Below are positions 1 to 12,400 of a stretch of 64,000 bases of DNA, piece after piece (position 1 is the stretch's first letter; the number at the start of each line of letters is the position of its first letter). Below the pieces are notes generated by a model. It was given only the letters and a program-made list of their open reading frames with translations, searched no databases and was not told the origin of the DNA. Source of the DNA: Pholis gunnellus (Eukaryota; Chordata; Actinopteri; Perciformes; Pholidae); NCBI GenBank assembly GCA_910591455.2, contig OU342819.1:10626406-10690405 (forward strand), written 5' to 3'. A program made the translations under genes and the position numbers.

Positions 1-124
1 CGTCCTAAAAGCAATGACCTCATCAGACGGAGACCCATCTGATGATCTGACATCATCACTGTGTTTGAAGTGACATCATCTGCAGCCTGGAGTAGATAAT
101 GAAAGCTGAAGTGAGTTGTGTGTA

Positions 125-236
<112 letters not shown>

Positions 237-1586
237 GGAAGGACAGATACTTGTATCAATTGTAGCAGCTCTGGTGAGCTCATTAAAACATTATTCTGTT
301 GTTTCTGTATTTAATGTCTCCAATAAGATAATCATAAATAAAGACAATATATTGTTGTGTATCATGTTTTTACCCTTAGTTATTGGCTTGTCTGTCTATT
401 AGTCTGCTAACACCATATCTCAAAAACAACACATCAAGGAACAGTTGTTTAGAGTTTTATGGTTATCCAAATATGGAAGTATCAGGGATGGATACTTAAT
501 TCCTAATCCGACTAGTTTGTTTGCCGAGACAAGATGGGGATTTCCATTGACATTATAGTGGCAAGAATTATGCATTTTAATGTAACAGAAAGTTGACACA
601 CAAATCTCCCACAAAGTCTGTGAGGGTTTAGGGCCGTCTGTCAAATCATCGAGTGTGTTAAGGCTCTCTTGCAGACATTTTGAGCCCCATATGAAATATT
701 CCCGTAAGTTTGCATTTCTGCAGACTTTGCCCAAGGGAACTATCCACAATTCATAGCAATGTGAATTGTGTTAAACACAAGGTTACCAGTGGAAGCGTAA
801 ACATTTTTTTTTTTTTAATTCTCTCACACTCAACCATTTACCAGGTTATGTCAGTAAGTCCCTAAGGGTTCAGGGTTTAAGGCCTTAGGGGGACATTGGG
901 ATTGGGCCCCTACCACACACACTTAAAGCCTTTAACACAGCTAACTAAAATGCGTTATCAAATGTTTGCCAATGGCACCACCATGTGGGCACATAGCAGT
1001 GAAAGAAAGGCTGCTGAGAATTATTCTGGCTTTTGCAATTGTTCAGGAAATATGAACACTAATAAGTGTCAGCTAACTATTTTGTAGAACAGGTTTATCA
1101 TTATTCTTATTACTTTTATAGACCATGTAATCACATCAAATCAGTAAGACCACAACCAGATGAAAAATGTTTTGTTTGTTATCAATTCCTCTGGCTGATT
1201 AGACGTCGAGCCTGGTTGAAGTCCAGCGGAGCTTGGAATTACCTGATGACCTACAAACACTATCTACCAATCAGAATGATGATAGAGTACGATGTCCCAC
1301 CTTATCAAGTACAGCTTGTACTCGTCCACACAGTCCAGAGAAGAAGTCCAATAAGGCAACACGAGTGAAGACACCTGTGTGGGTGGACTGAGGGTGTGTA
1401 GAACAGTCATGCTAATCACTGGTTACTGTTGTCATTATAAGAAAATGAAGCTTCTGTTTTTAATGGCTATGCGGTCTCAGTCTCACTCACATCACTGATG
1501 GTTATTATTCTGCCTGTGCTACCAAGCTGACAATCAGTTTTTGGAATGTGTTGTATTAAAAGATTCTTATATATTCGGACGTAACA

Positions 1587-1945
1587 GGAGTGGAGTATTT
1601 AGATCCCTCGCTTGAATAAAAGTATTAATACATAGATATAAAAATAATCTGTATAGTCTTTAAGTACTATCTGCAAGTAGAAGTACTCTTTGGGAACATT
1701 GTCACCCTTTCAAAGCATAAATAGTTAAGATATCATTTGTATTATTGAATTATTATCAATGACACATTATAATTGTGTAAGCAGCATTTTAATACTCCTA
1801 CTTTTAACACTTTATATTGTTGAAAGGTTTAATCCAAAGTAATGCATCACATTTCATGAAATCATCATGTTTTAGTAAAAAGTACCATATTTCCCTCTGA
1901 GATGTAGTGAAGTGGAAGCATGAAGTAGCCTTAAATGGAAACCCT
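1587..1945 (+). repeat. AAGTA-rich fish interspersed repeat, copy 1
   Basis: Diverged copy of a repeat also present at 21919-22290 and 38955-39350. Shared blocks include the segment around AAAAAGTAC-ATATTTCCCTCTGA, GTAGTGAAGTGGAAG, and the TAAGCAGCATTTTA block upstream of it. All copies face the same way. I recognise it as a common percomorph repeat. Its class (probably a non-autonomous DNA transposon) is recalled, not shown here. Confidence 0.7.
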
Positions 1946-2081
1946 CAAGAAAGGTATCTCTAAATGACTTAAGTGCATCCCTTTTGTTTGAACCTTGTAT
2001 GCAGGCGTATGTCCTTAAATGTGGTAAATCTGAAACATCACAGCCAATGAGCAAACTGTACAATGCAGGCAGTTTTTGCAT

Positions 2082-2087
2082 TTTATT
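2082..2087 (-). promoter_or_regulatory. pip4p2: Candidate pip4p2 poly(A) signal
   Basis: TTTATT on the plus strand reads AATAAA on the minus strand, about 1.35 kb beyond the pip4p2 stop codon. A 3' UTR of that length is usual, but other signals may be used. No transcript evidence is available. Confidence 0.4.
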
Positions 2088-2212
2088 GATAAATTATCAT
2101 TTTTAAAAAGACCCACGAGCCATCTTCTGCTTTCACCTTTCACTACAGCTTTCCAAGTACTGAATTTGAGCTATGTACAGAGAGTTTTTTTAACATCATG
2201 TTCTGCTTCATA

Positions 2213-2213
<1 letters not shown>

Positions 2214-2243
<30 letters not shown>
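2214..2243 (+). repeat. (CAT)n trinucleotide repeat
   Basis: Ten perfect CAT units in the presumed 3' UTR of pip4p2. Confidence 0.95.
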
Positions 2244-3053
2244 CATTCAAAACAAGGTTAGAAGTTTGAGCTGCGCCCACTGGTCAATGTGAAGAGACAG
2301 GAAGCTGAGTTAGCCTATAGCGATGCTAGCTAGCACAGAGTTCACCGGAGGTCACAGAGCGGCCATTATAAGCGGAGGGAGGAAGAGGAGGGTTTACATT
2401 CTAACTCACAGGCAGACGGAGCAAAGACAGGAGCATCATAATCTTCAGCTATGCCTCTCTGAAAACTGACAAAAACACCACCTCAGTGACAGAGCATAAG
2501 AGAGTCAACATGCAAACATGAGTCACCATGTTCTGGGATCATATTCCAACATTGAGAAGGCAACGGAAGGGCAGTGAAAAACAAAGGGAGGTACAAAATA
2601 ACTTAGAATAAAAGGGTTATTGCTGTAGTGAGTTAAAAGCTGCATGGCACCAAAAATGAACACTTTGATATTTAAAAAAAGACAAGCTCCTGTTTGATCT
2701 TTTGCTCTTCTTGACTAATACTGGGCAGCAAAGTTGGCACAAATGGGTATTCAAGAATTTCATTTAAAAATGGATCATTCAGAGAGTTAAAATCATATAG
2801 CAATACTATGTCAGTGTACACACAGGCAAGATAAATGGTTTCAATACGGTATGGGTCTGCAGCTTTCGGTAGCTGGAGTTTAACTAGCAGCAAAACAACA
2901 CATACAATTGCATATAATCGTAGTGCAATGGGCAAACTGTTCTTAGGACGTTGTCTCATTTTGGTCTGGTCAGTAACAAAAGAAATCAAGTGCTAAACAA
3001 CAAAAAGAAAAAAGGTCCAGAAAGACCAAATCCAACCAGTCTGCTAAACAATC

Positions 3054-3075
3054 TTTTTTTTTTTTTTTTTTTTTT
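3054..3075 (+). repeat. Poly(T) tract
   Basis: Twenty-two consecutive T, which would be poly(A) in the sense of pip4p2. It sits in the inferred 3' UTR about 360 bases past the stop codon. It may be an old retroposon tail or simple slippage. Confidence 0.9.
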
Positions 3076-3437
3076 AAACATTATGTTGTCATTTTTAAAA
3101 GAAAAATCACAGTTTTTTTAAAGTTGATTCTGAATTTTGGAGGATTTTGGCAAAACCTGGGCAGGATTTTAGTCCTTGTGGACTAGTAGGACTGATTGAC
3201 ATACATTAGGTTTGTTCAGTGAGTCAAAAACTCTCTAAAACATTCCAGACAAAAACAATAAGATTCAAGCTACACCTCCAACATACACCTCTTCAAACAC
3301 ACACACAACACCTCTTCAACACACTCCTGTCCAGAGGCTCTGCAGGCGTTCCTCTCTGCTGAACATGACCGGTTTAAAATCTGGATGGAAAAAAAACTAA
3401 AAGTGAGGTTTGTTCTTCCAGCCATGCCAAGTGCGCT

Positions 3438-6400
3438 CTAGGCGAAGCTATTCTCCGGGTAGCTGACTTTGATAGCGCCCCAGTAGCAGGCTCGTATCAG
3501 ACAGATGAGACCCAGCAGGTAGGCGAACGCCCAGGACACGTAGGTAGCGTTGTAACGACTGGCAAAGTCCCGAGTCCCAACCTGTTAATGCAGAGAAGAG
3601 GAAGAGACGGTGGGTGAAATATCAACACCAAGAATATTACCTTTTATCTTGCAAGAGAGAGATTAATACAATTACGTTTGTTACGTTAGACTTCATCAAT
3701 CAGACATCCACTTCATCAGGAAAGTGCCAGAAAATTAGCAACAAGCTCAGTAACCTTGATGTTTGTAATCTCATGAGACCGTTATCAAGTGATTATGATT
3801 CTAATATCATCATACCAAGTTGTAAAAGTCCGAAGTGACTCTGATATCCTGTGAAAAACGGAACAATATGTGGCTGTTTGTAAAAAAAAAAAATAAAAAA
3901 CTTAGTTTTTGTTTTCTGTAGTTTGTAGAACTAAAACCACTACACAAGATGTGTCACTTTATATTGCTCTATTTATTTCATAATCTATGTACACTGTAAA
4001 GCACATATAAACATTTCTCAAGTGTTGTGACTATATAGTAATTTAAAGTCTACTGGAGAGTTTCAGATCTCGGCTGTGTTGGTCCAGACTTCAATATCTC
4101 AACATGCCATGACATTGTAAAAAGGCCTCTGTGTTCCTCAGAAGATGAAAGCTAATGATTTCTGATCCCCTGACTTTTCCTTTAGCAACACTATGCACTT
4201 CACTTTTGTGCTTTTGTGTCAAATATCCATCCAACTATTGGATGGAATTGTTGTGAAGTTTGCTTCACACATTCATGTTCCTGCAAAAGTAGTGACGGTT
4301 CCATCATCCTCAGCTGTACTTTGTGATTCATGCTTGTTCGCCAATATTAGCACAGTGACATGCTAAACTAAGATGGTGCACATGGTGATGACTATACCTG
4401 CTAAACGTCAGCATGTTAACATTATCACAGAGACGAGGGTCATCCCTAAATTCCCAGGGTCCTCATTGTAAGAGATTGGTTCGGACTATCTTCAGTTCAA
4501 ATTGCAAAATAACAAAGAGAGATGGACGTTTCAAATCCAATCAGCCACTCTGGAGATATAAATGTTTAAAGTGAAGAAAACTGTCTGTCCTTGAATTTCA
4601 TTGAATATAACATCAGTTGGCTATAAGCTGTAGATGAGTGATTTATATATGTTGACCATGGAACACACACGCTGAGAACATAAAACCATTTGTAAAGTCT
4701 TTGTAATATGTCCTATTAAGAGGATATGTAACTGGGGAACAAAGGACCCTGGATAGAGAGCCTGTTACTATGTTAACATTAGCATCCAAGCTGCTAACGT
4801 GGCTGTAGACTCCTGTCTTGTTTAAAAAGCTTCTCCAGACACATTTCTATTATCTCTCTTTTTATGATGTTTTGCCTCTAAAATCTTATTTCTCTTAGTC
4901 ACTTCCATTTTAGTGCTCTTGAGTTTGTCACTATCCTGCCTGTCTGATATTTCCTGCTAAAAGCCTTCATTGCGAAGCGCTTTGGAACTTCTGTTTTGAA
5001 AGCGTTACACATATAAAAACAATGAACACAAACAAGACAAAGACAGTACTTACCGTTAAACCCACTCCAATGAAAATGCAGATCATTCCTACAGTTATAT
5101 AAGCACAACAACGCCTCCTGGGGAGCGCACTGCCAACGGAGGATCTGCAGAAAGAGAGTGATGGGAGAAACACAGGTCACTCGTACATTATAGATACTTG
5201 TGTTTTGGTTCTGTGAGAAAGAAGATTTCAATCTTCTATATCTTTTTTTATACTTTTTATATTTGTATGGTTGAAAAAGACACATTTGAAACATTCTGTG
5301 TTATGATGTTGACTGATGTGACTTCATTCCATTTTCCCAGTGATCTCACTTTACATCAGCTAGAAATCTCTCTCTTCCTCTTTTACGCAGCACATGAAAG
5401 CGCCGGAGGCCGGTCACATGTGCAACACATGTCCCAACGTCCAGGCTGCATACAAACACATGCACAAGTTGACTGCCCCTCAGCATCAATTTCTTTGTTT
5501 CTTTTTGCTTCACCATTTCCCCCCCCCCCCCCCTCTGCTCTCACATGCCTCTCATGTGACGGGACTCAAGCATTCTTCAGGAATCGCTGGTATTCGGATG
5601 GCTTAAGGGGAGCCTGATCACCTGATTTCTTACCTTCTCTTACTCCTTCCCCTGCTTTCACGTTTCGTCTTTGTTCAACTCACTGTTCACAATTGTGCCA
5701 CCTGACAATCTCATTCATTTGACCTGTGACCATATATGCAGCAGGCCTATATTCAAAGGATGTTTCTTAAAGATTTAAGAGCTGAACATCAAGAATTAAT
5801 GAGGCAAACAGACTGGATCAACAGTGCATCAGTCTGACTAACAAAAAAACAGCCCTACTACACTTCACATGCGGAATTGGGGGATTTTCCTCTGTGAAGT
5901 ACCACTATACCAAAAAGTATCGGTTCCTTATAAGCATCAAGGTAAAAATCCGAACAACTCCATGTTACTTCTTCTGTCGTTGTTTTGACTTCTGTTGCAA
6001 GAGCAAAGGGAGTTTGTTGGGAGATACAGTCAAAGAGAAAATAGGTACGGAAAGAAAGAGATAGAGAACTAAAAAGACAGAAACAGACGCTGAGGTGAAA
6101 GAAGATTATTACACATATATACACTTTAAACAGAGTTATTGGGTGGATGGACTCCCAGAAGAGTAGAGGCTGGACGGTAACAAAGCCCATTGTATGTTTT
6201 ATTACCTGTTGCCTCCATCACTCTTGATTTGTAACAGTTGAATTATCATAAAAGACTTAAGAGAGATATGTAAATAGAGATGGTGTCAAAATATGAAATA
6301 AAATACAAGGAAAGATGGCAAAAGAGGTACAGAGACAAAGATTGAGACAGACACAGAGGTATAGAAAAAGATGCAGAAATAAGAGACAGAGATAGAGGCA

Positions 6401-9400
6401 AAGACAGCAGAGTGTTATTCTGAGGCAGAGGTCTGTCGTCTCAGCATCACTGTAGATAAGGTCCTTATCATCCCTTTCAGGCACACCTCTTGATGCTCTC
6501 CCACCACTTCTCAACTCTGTGACCCTCCTGCACCGTTACCATTACATGTATTGAGGCCAGGCTTTAATTCCTGTCACACGTCTAGATTAGCCCGCATCAC
6601 CTCCCCTCTCAATCCATGAACTACGAAGTCCAGACCTTCAAAGCTCGGCGACCATAACGTAAACTAAACTGAACTTCTCCAGCAACAAGCGCTGAAAGTA
6701 AAACATTTTGATACCATGTTTCATACCAAACCACAGCCCTATATGTATGAGAGTTGATGCAGACGCGCAAGTCTTTTAAAGCATTCTCTTCCCTCTGATT
6801 TGCATTTGTAGTCCATTCTCTGCGAATCATTTAGACTTTCCATGACAATTTTACCAATTCAAGGACATCCAAGTCTGCATTCGTATTTGTTACAAAGTTA
6901 CATTGCAACTATGCAATTTTAATGGTGCTATATACTAGATTGGGAACAGCGCTAACAGTGCAAACTACAGAGAAAGTGACGATAGTGACGACGCTGTCCA
7001 CTGTTATCAACGTATGTGAGCCGTGCAGAGCAGCGGCAGTGAGCTAACCAGTGGGGCACGCTCAAATGCACGAACACGAACATGCACTAAAAGCACACGT
7101 GAACGGCCCATCTATGCCAACAAAGCAAGGAGACGCTCGGATAATAACACACATAGAGGGAGAGAGGCTTCATATCTGTATCAATATCTATACATAGCAA
7201 ATAGTTGTTTGCTGCTGTTTTAATACTCAGAATCCCATATATTGCACCTTTAAATTAGTCTTTAACTAAAACCAGGAAAGAATAATGTAACTCTGACAAC
7301 AATGAATGAAGACTTGATGTTTTTTTACAATTAAGAAAGTTTCAAGAGTCTGCTAAATGATTTTCCAACCACACAGAAATGAAATGAAAACCAATGGCGG
7401 CCTGCAACAGTAAGAAAAGATCATCCAAAACCTAAAGTGTGGCACAGTGATTCATTTCCCCCTTATTGTAATGAGTTGAATGGAGGTTTGATGGACTCAC
7501 ATCTTTTTGCAGTGGGGACACTTGGCTAGTGTGTTAAACCGAAGCTCCATCCACTGTGAGGAAACAGAGACGAAGCACAGTTTAGTTACACTACAGGAGC
7601 ATCCACGCGAGCACATGTGAACACATAAATACAACAACACACTAATATCCGACTGTACTTTGAGAACAATCAACACGAGATCTACTGGGAATGATTTTAC
7701 ATGATGATCAATTATGATGGTTTGCAGGTTGTAAATCTATTTATTATGTCTGTATTGGAGAAAATGTGAAACAGTAGGCTAAATTAACATCTAAAATGAC
7801 TCTTATGATATATTAGTTAGGGTTGTAAATATACAATTGTTTCATTAAGGGGTTTGATGTTAAAAGCAGTGTTACGAAAATGTTTATCCATCACAGATTG
7901 GAACGATTTAAGGTCCTATTGAAACAAGTTTAATATGTGACTTTCGACATCTGGCTTGAGAGAAGGAATGAAAAACTCAATAGAAATTCAGGTCAAACCA
8001 TCTTGATTTAAATTAAATACAAATTGCTCTTTAACTGAAGCGCTCTTCAAAGCCAGATGTCTACAAAGTCATATTATCACCAGTGTAAATAAGGCCGCAG
8101 ATTGAACTGGAGCAGGTTAGGCTGTTGTTAATATGTCCACCAGTATGACCAGCGTTCTCAACCTCTTGTTGTGCTGGGGGAGAGCCATCGCTGGGGAGGC
8201 TAGACATTGGCTGGGATGTTCTGGCGTCCTCACTGCCCTACAGACAGCGCAAGCAACAATTTGCACACGTTAAGAGGATCATACCACTGATTTTGACATG
8301 CGAGTCTGTGTCATACTGACTCAATACCTCCGGTTATGCACCTTCTCCCTTCAATGGACCTGCCGGTTCCTTATATTAATATATAACAGGACAAATAGAG
8401 GTATAAGGTATTTAAACCTCTGCTATAATACTGGAGACCATCCCCTGTGTCCATCACTAAATGTGGTTTGACTATCAATATTTTTAATATGCATGTACAA
8501 CAGCACAGCAACACTTATGCATGAACAACTTCTGCGGTTGGTTTAGATGTTGGTTGTCCTGGTTGCTTTACGTACAAGAAAGGTGTTGCCACAGTGACCG
8601 CAGACCACCCTCATCCCCTCAGGTTGGATGGGCAGTGCCGGCTGGGCGGGCTGCTCCTCTGGGATAACCATCACTGGGCTCAGGTTGATTATCCGTCTGC
8701 TGTCGAAGGAACAAAGAGATGGACATGATAATAATTACAACCTATCCAAGACAGGATTGTAAAAGTTTTGATGGCATGAAAAGTCTTGATTTGCGTTATA
8801 AAAGTTGCCTTTTCTTTGGCGTTGTAGAAGAAGTAAACACAGAGACTGAACTTGACCACCAGCTACTTACCAGTTTGGTCGAGGACATCCTATCCTCCTC
8901 GACGTGTCTTTACAGATGAGCAGGCAGTTACAGGGACACCTCACATATTTCTTCCCTGTTGGGGGAGTTTTGATGGGCTGGAAGGCAAAACATCAAAATC
9001 AATGTGATACAGAACACAAAGACAAAGCCATAAAAGAGGAGAGCAGTTGGTTTAAAATCGTGTTGAGGTGACACAGCAGAGCCTTTCAGACCTAACAGGC
9101 TGTAAAAAGTTACGTGCAAAATCAATTAGTTCACCCATCAGCTTCATACGTCTATATTAAGCCGTCCGACATGTATTTGTCATTTATAAAGCCTCTGTTT
9201 AAATACTGTGTGCTGTTTGTGTCTACATACATGGGACTGGCCAATGGCAGGAACTGTTATAATAATAATAAGGTTTATTCATGTAACACATATCAGAACC
9301 AGAGAATACAAAGTGCTTCTTTACACAATATGTATTTCATATATTCATAAACCAAACAGCAAACACACATAAATACACATGCAGACAAATTTGAGTCAAA

Positions 9401-12400
9401 GTAAATCGATAAATATATTTTTTCAGAAGCTATTTAAAATGTTGTGCTTGTCGGGAATTAGACCGTATTGAGAAACGTTTAAACTACGTAGAGTTGATCG
9501 CTGGACGCCTGATGCACATCGCTCAGTCTATAGATCTAGTATGTCTGCAGTGTTTGGTGAACCTGAGCTGGAATAAGATGCAACAACTGAAGGACACCAC
9601 GATGTTTGAGGTTAATAGAATAAGAAATGAAATTTTGTGATGACATCCGTTTATCATCCTCATTCTCTACTGGCAGATCGATCAAAGCTCTCAGTCAGAC
9701 ACATTTCAAGTCATATGGAGCACTTATCCCTGGACTGATTGATCAATGTGACGGATGTCCACGTCAACATCTGGTACAGCTGTAAAAGGTGGGCATTGCC
9801 AAGATGTAAAATAGTCAAAACAATTGGCATCAAAAGCAAATGGTTTCTCTCTTGATTGCTGACAAATTCCATATTTTATCATTCAAAATGATGCTGCGCA
9901 ATAACACAGAAAAGCCTGTGCATGTGTGATTAGATTGCCGAAGAGATGAAATGTGAATTGATTGTGGAAAAGGAGAGGAGAGCAGCGATAACCAGCTCAA
10001 ATAAAACCGAAGACTAAACGTCTTTACTCACGTTGACAGTTGAACTACAACGACTCAACACCAAGCGTCATCAATAAAGCCGTCACCGGCCTCAACAACG
10101 GCCTCCACTTACTGTAGCTTCATTGCAGACTGTGCACTTGACCACGTGCTGATGCAGCTTTCCATCAAGGTTTATGAGCGACTGACATACGCGGCAGTTG
10201 ATGACGGGCACACCGCCGGCGTCGGGGCTCGCGATGGCTGTGTAGGGAGGAGGTAGTTCGGCTTTGAAAAGAGGAGGAGGGCAAAGCACACAACACACGG
10301 GCCAGCTGTTAACGGCATGCATCGATAAAACTTCAGGCATTAAACAGACCAAATCACCAGGATCCGTAACATTTTAGACATCACATTAGACATTAAACAA
10401 GAATTTAGACAGAATGTCATTGGTTGATAAAGGCCACAAGATGCAGCTTAAAGCTGTGGAAGAGATCAAGTAAATAGCCTTTAAGTTAAGCATATTAACG
10501 GATGATGAAAATAATCTTTAGTTGCAGCTTTCATTTTATATCAAGCCACCCACAACAACATGCAATACAAAACAAACGTCTGATGCATGCCAAAACAACT
10601 AACAACCACAATTCTTACCAATAGGAATCATTTTCTGGACTAACTTTTCTCCAAAAGGTTTATAACATACAGGTTATTCAGTTATGTCTCTCTCAGTAAC
10701 TATTAAACCTAGTGTGTGGTGGGCAGCCTGGAAACACTGCTGCACATACTCATCACGTCTGTGTACGACTCTGATTGCTCAGCATGTGACTCGTCTCTCT
10801 TTGTCAGGAGCCGAGCACCACTCTGTGTGTTTAAGAAGGACACAATGGGCCCTTTTACATCCCAACGTGATCGCAGACAAAGTTAACATTTAAGTGATTT
10901 TGTGACACAATACATGGATAGAAATAAATACTTTATGTCTGATAGAATCTGTTTGTGAAAGATGTACCATAGAGGTTTTAAGACATCAGTTGGACGGGCA
11001 GCTATTAAAAAATGTCTCTGCTAACGAGGCTAATAAGCTCCTAAATATTGTTGGCAGAGAAGCAAAGAAAAGCCAGTCTACAAATTACTGTTGTACAAAC
11101 AAGTGTAATGAACATAATCGAATGGCCAGACTTAAAGAACGTTCTCCTAATGTCTGAAAGAACTACTGTGAACTAACTACGGATGCCAGTCAGTTTAATC
11201 CCACATTATGTTATTAGTCTACATTCCATGTGTTTTTCGAGGCTTTAATCTTTAATGCATTTAAGCCATAGATTAGCACCAGTGACCACCTTTACAACTA
11301 CTGCTGTACGAGTCGAGCATTCTTTACGATCTGTGTCGCACTTAAAACTCCATTCAAACATTTAATTCAACCTTCAACATTAAATTAATTTAGTGTTGTA
11401 ATTTACTCCTGAAAAGAATATATACATATGTAAAATTCCATCAAATATAATAATTTATTTTAAATTATAAGCAAGAAATGTGTGTGCCTGCAGTTATACT
11501 AAATTGTATTTTCTGACATCTTAAAGACCACACATTTATTGATTTAACTGAGAAAATTATCAATAGGCCAATCAATGATGGAGATAATGATTTGATGGGG
11601 CCATAAACAAATGACCATCAACCACAACAAGGTGTATCTCTTTGTGCTATTATCAAGTCTTTGTCAAACGTGACCCGAGTCTACTGACCAAACACACAGG
11701 AGGCCTCTAATCTGACAAATGGCCCATTTCCTTCACTCTGAATGAGATAATGGGACGAGTCAAGAGGTAAACGTGCTCGACACTTGACAGTCGACACCAC
11801 GGGGACAGATGGGACTCCCCGTCTACAATTGGGCAAACGTGGCTAGAAATACAACCAAAGTATGCCAAAGACTGGACACTCCCACTGTGGACGGGCGGCA
11901 CATGGTGATCCATTTCTACTTAGCCGAGTTAATCCAAAACGTATGAAATACAATCCTTAAACACAGTCAGCAGTCTGTTACCCACCACCGGGTCTCAATC
12001 TCAGGAGAGGCCTGTTTCCACTGGCTTCTCTCTCTGCTGTGAAGTTGTCCTAATGCAAGACTGAAACTGATAGCAGCTATAAGTTTTCACCGGCTGTCCT
12101 CGGAGCCAGAGGTAAGACGAGAGGACGCTCTACTACAACCCCCAGCAGCACCACAACACTCAGCCTCCATCACGTCCTGCCTTGCTGGTGCCATCTGTGG
12201 TGACGTGACTTGTGGTTTGTGTTGAAGAACGGCTGACTGAGAAGCTGCTGTTGGCCACAAGCTGCTCAGGGATGTTTTCTTTTTTATTCTGCTTCCTGTT
12301 CCTCATGTGACATGAAATAAAAACTCTCTTTAAAAGCTGAAAGGATAAGGCTCTATATTTGTGTTATTGTCAACAAGCCCCATGAAAAGATTAAAACCAA

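Noticed and set aside
1066..1368. 100-residue open frame at the left end
   Set aside because: No start context, similarity or splice partner; composition looks random.
5198..5617. 139-residue open frame in pip4p2 intron
   Set aside because: It crosses a poly(C) tract and a splice-less AT-rich region with no similarity to known proteins.
10684..10893. Open frame in pip4p2 intron 1
   Set aside because: No family resemblance and no splice sites joining it to pip4p2 or another gene.
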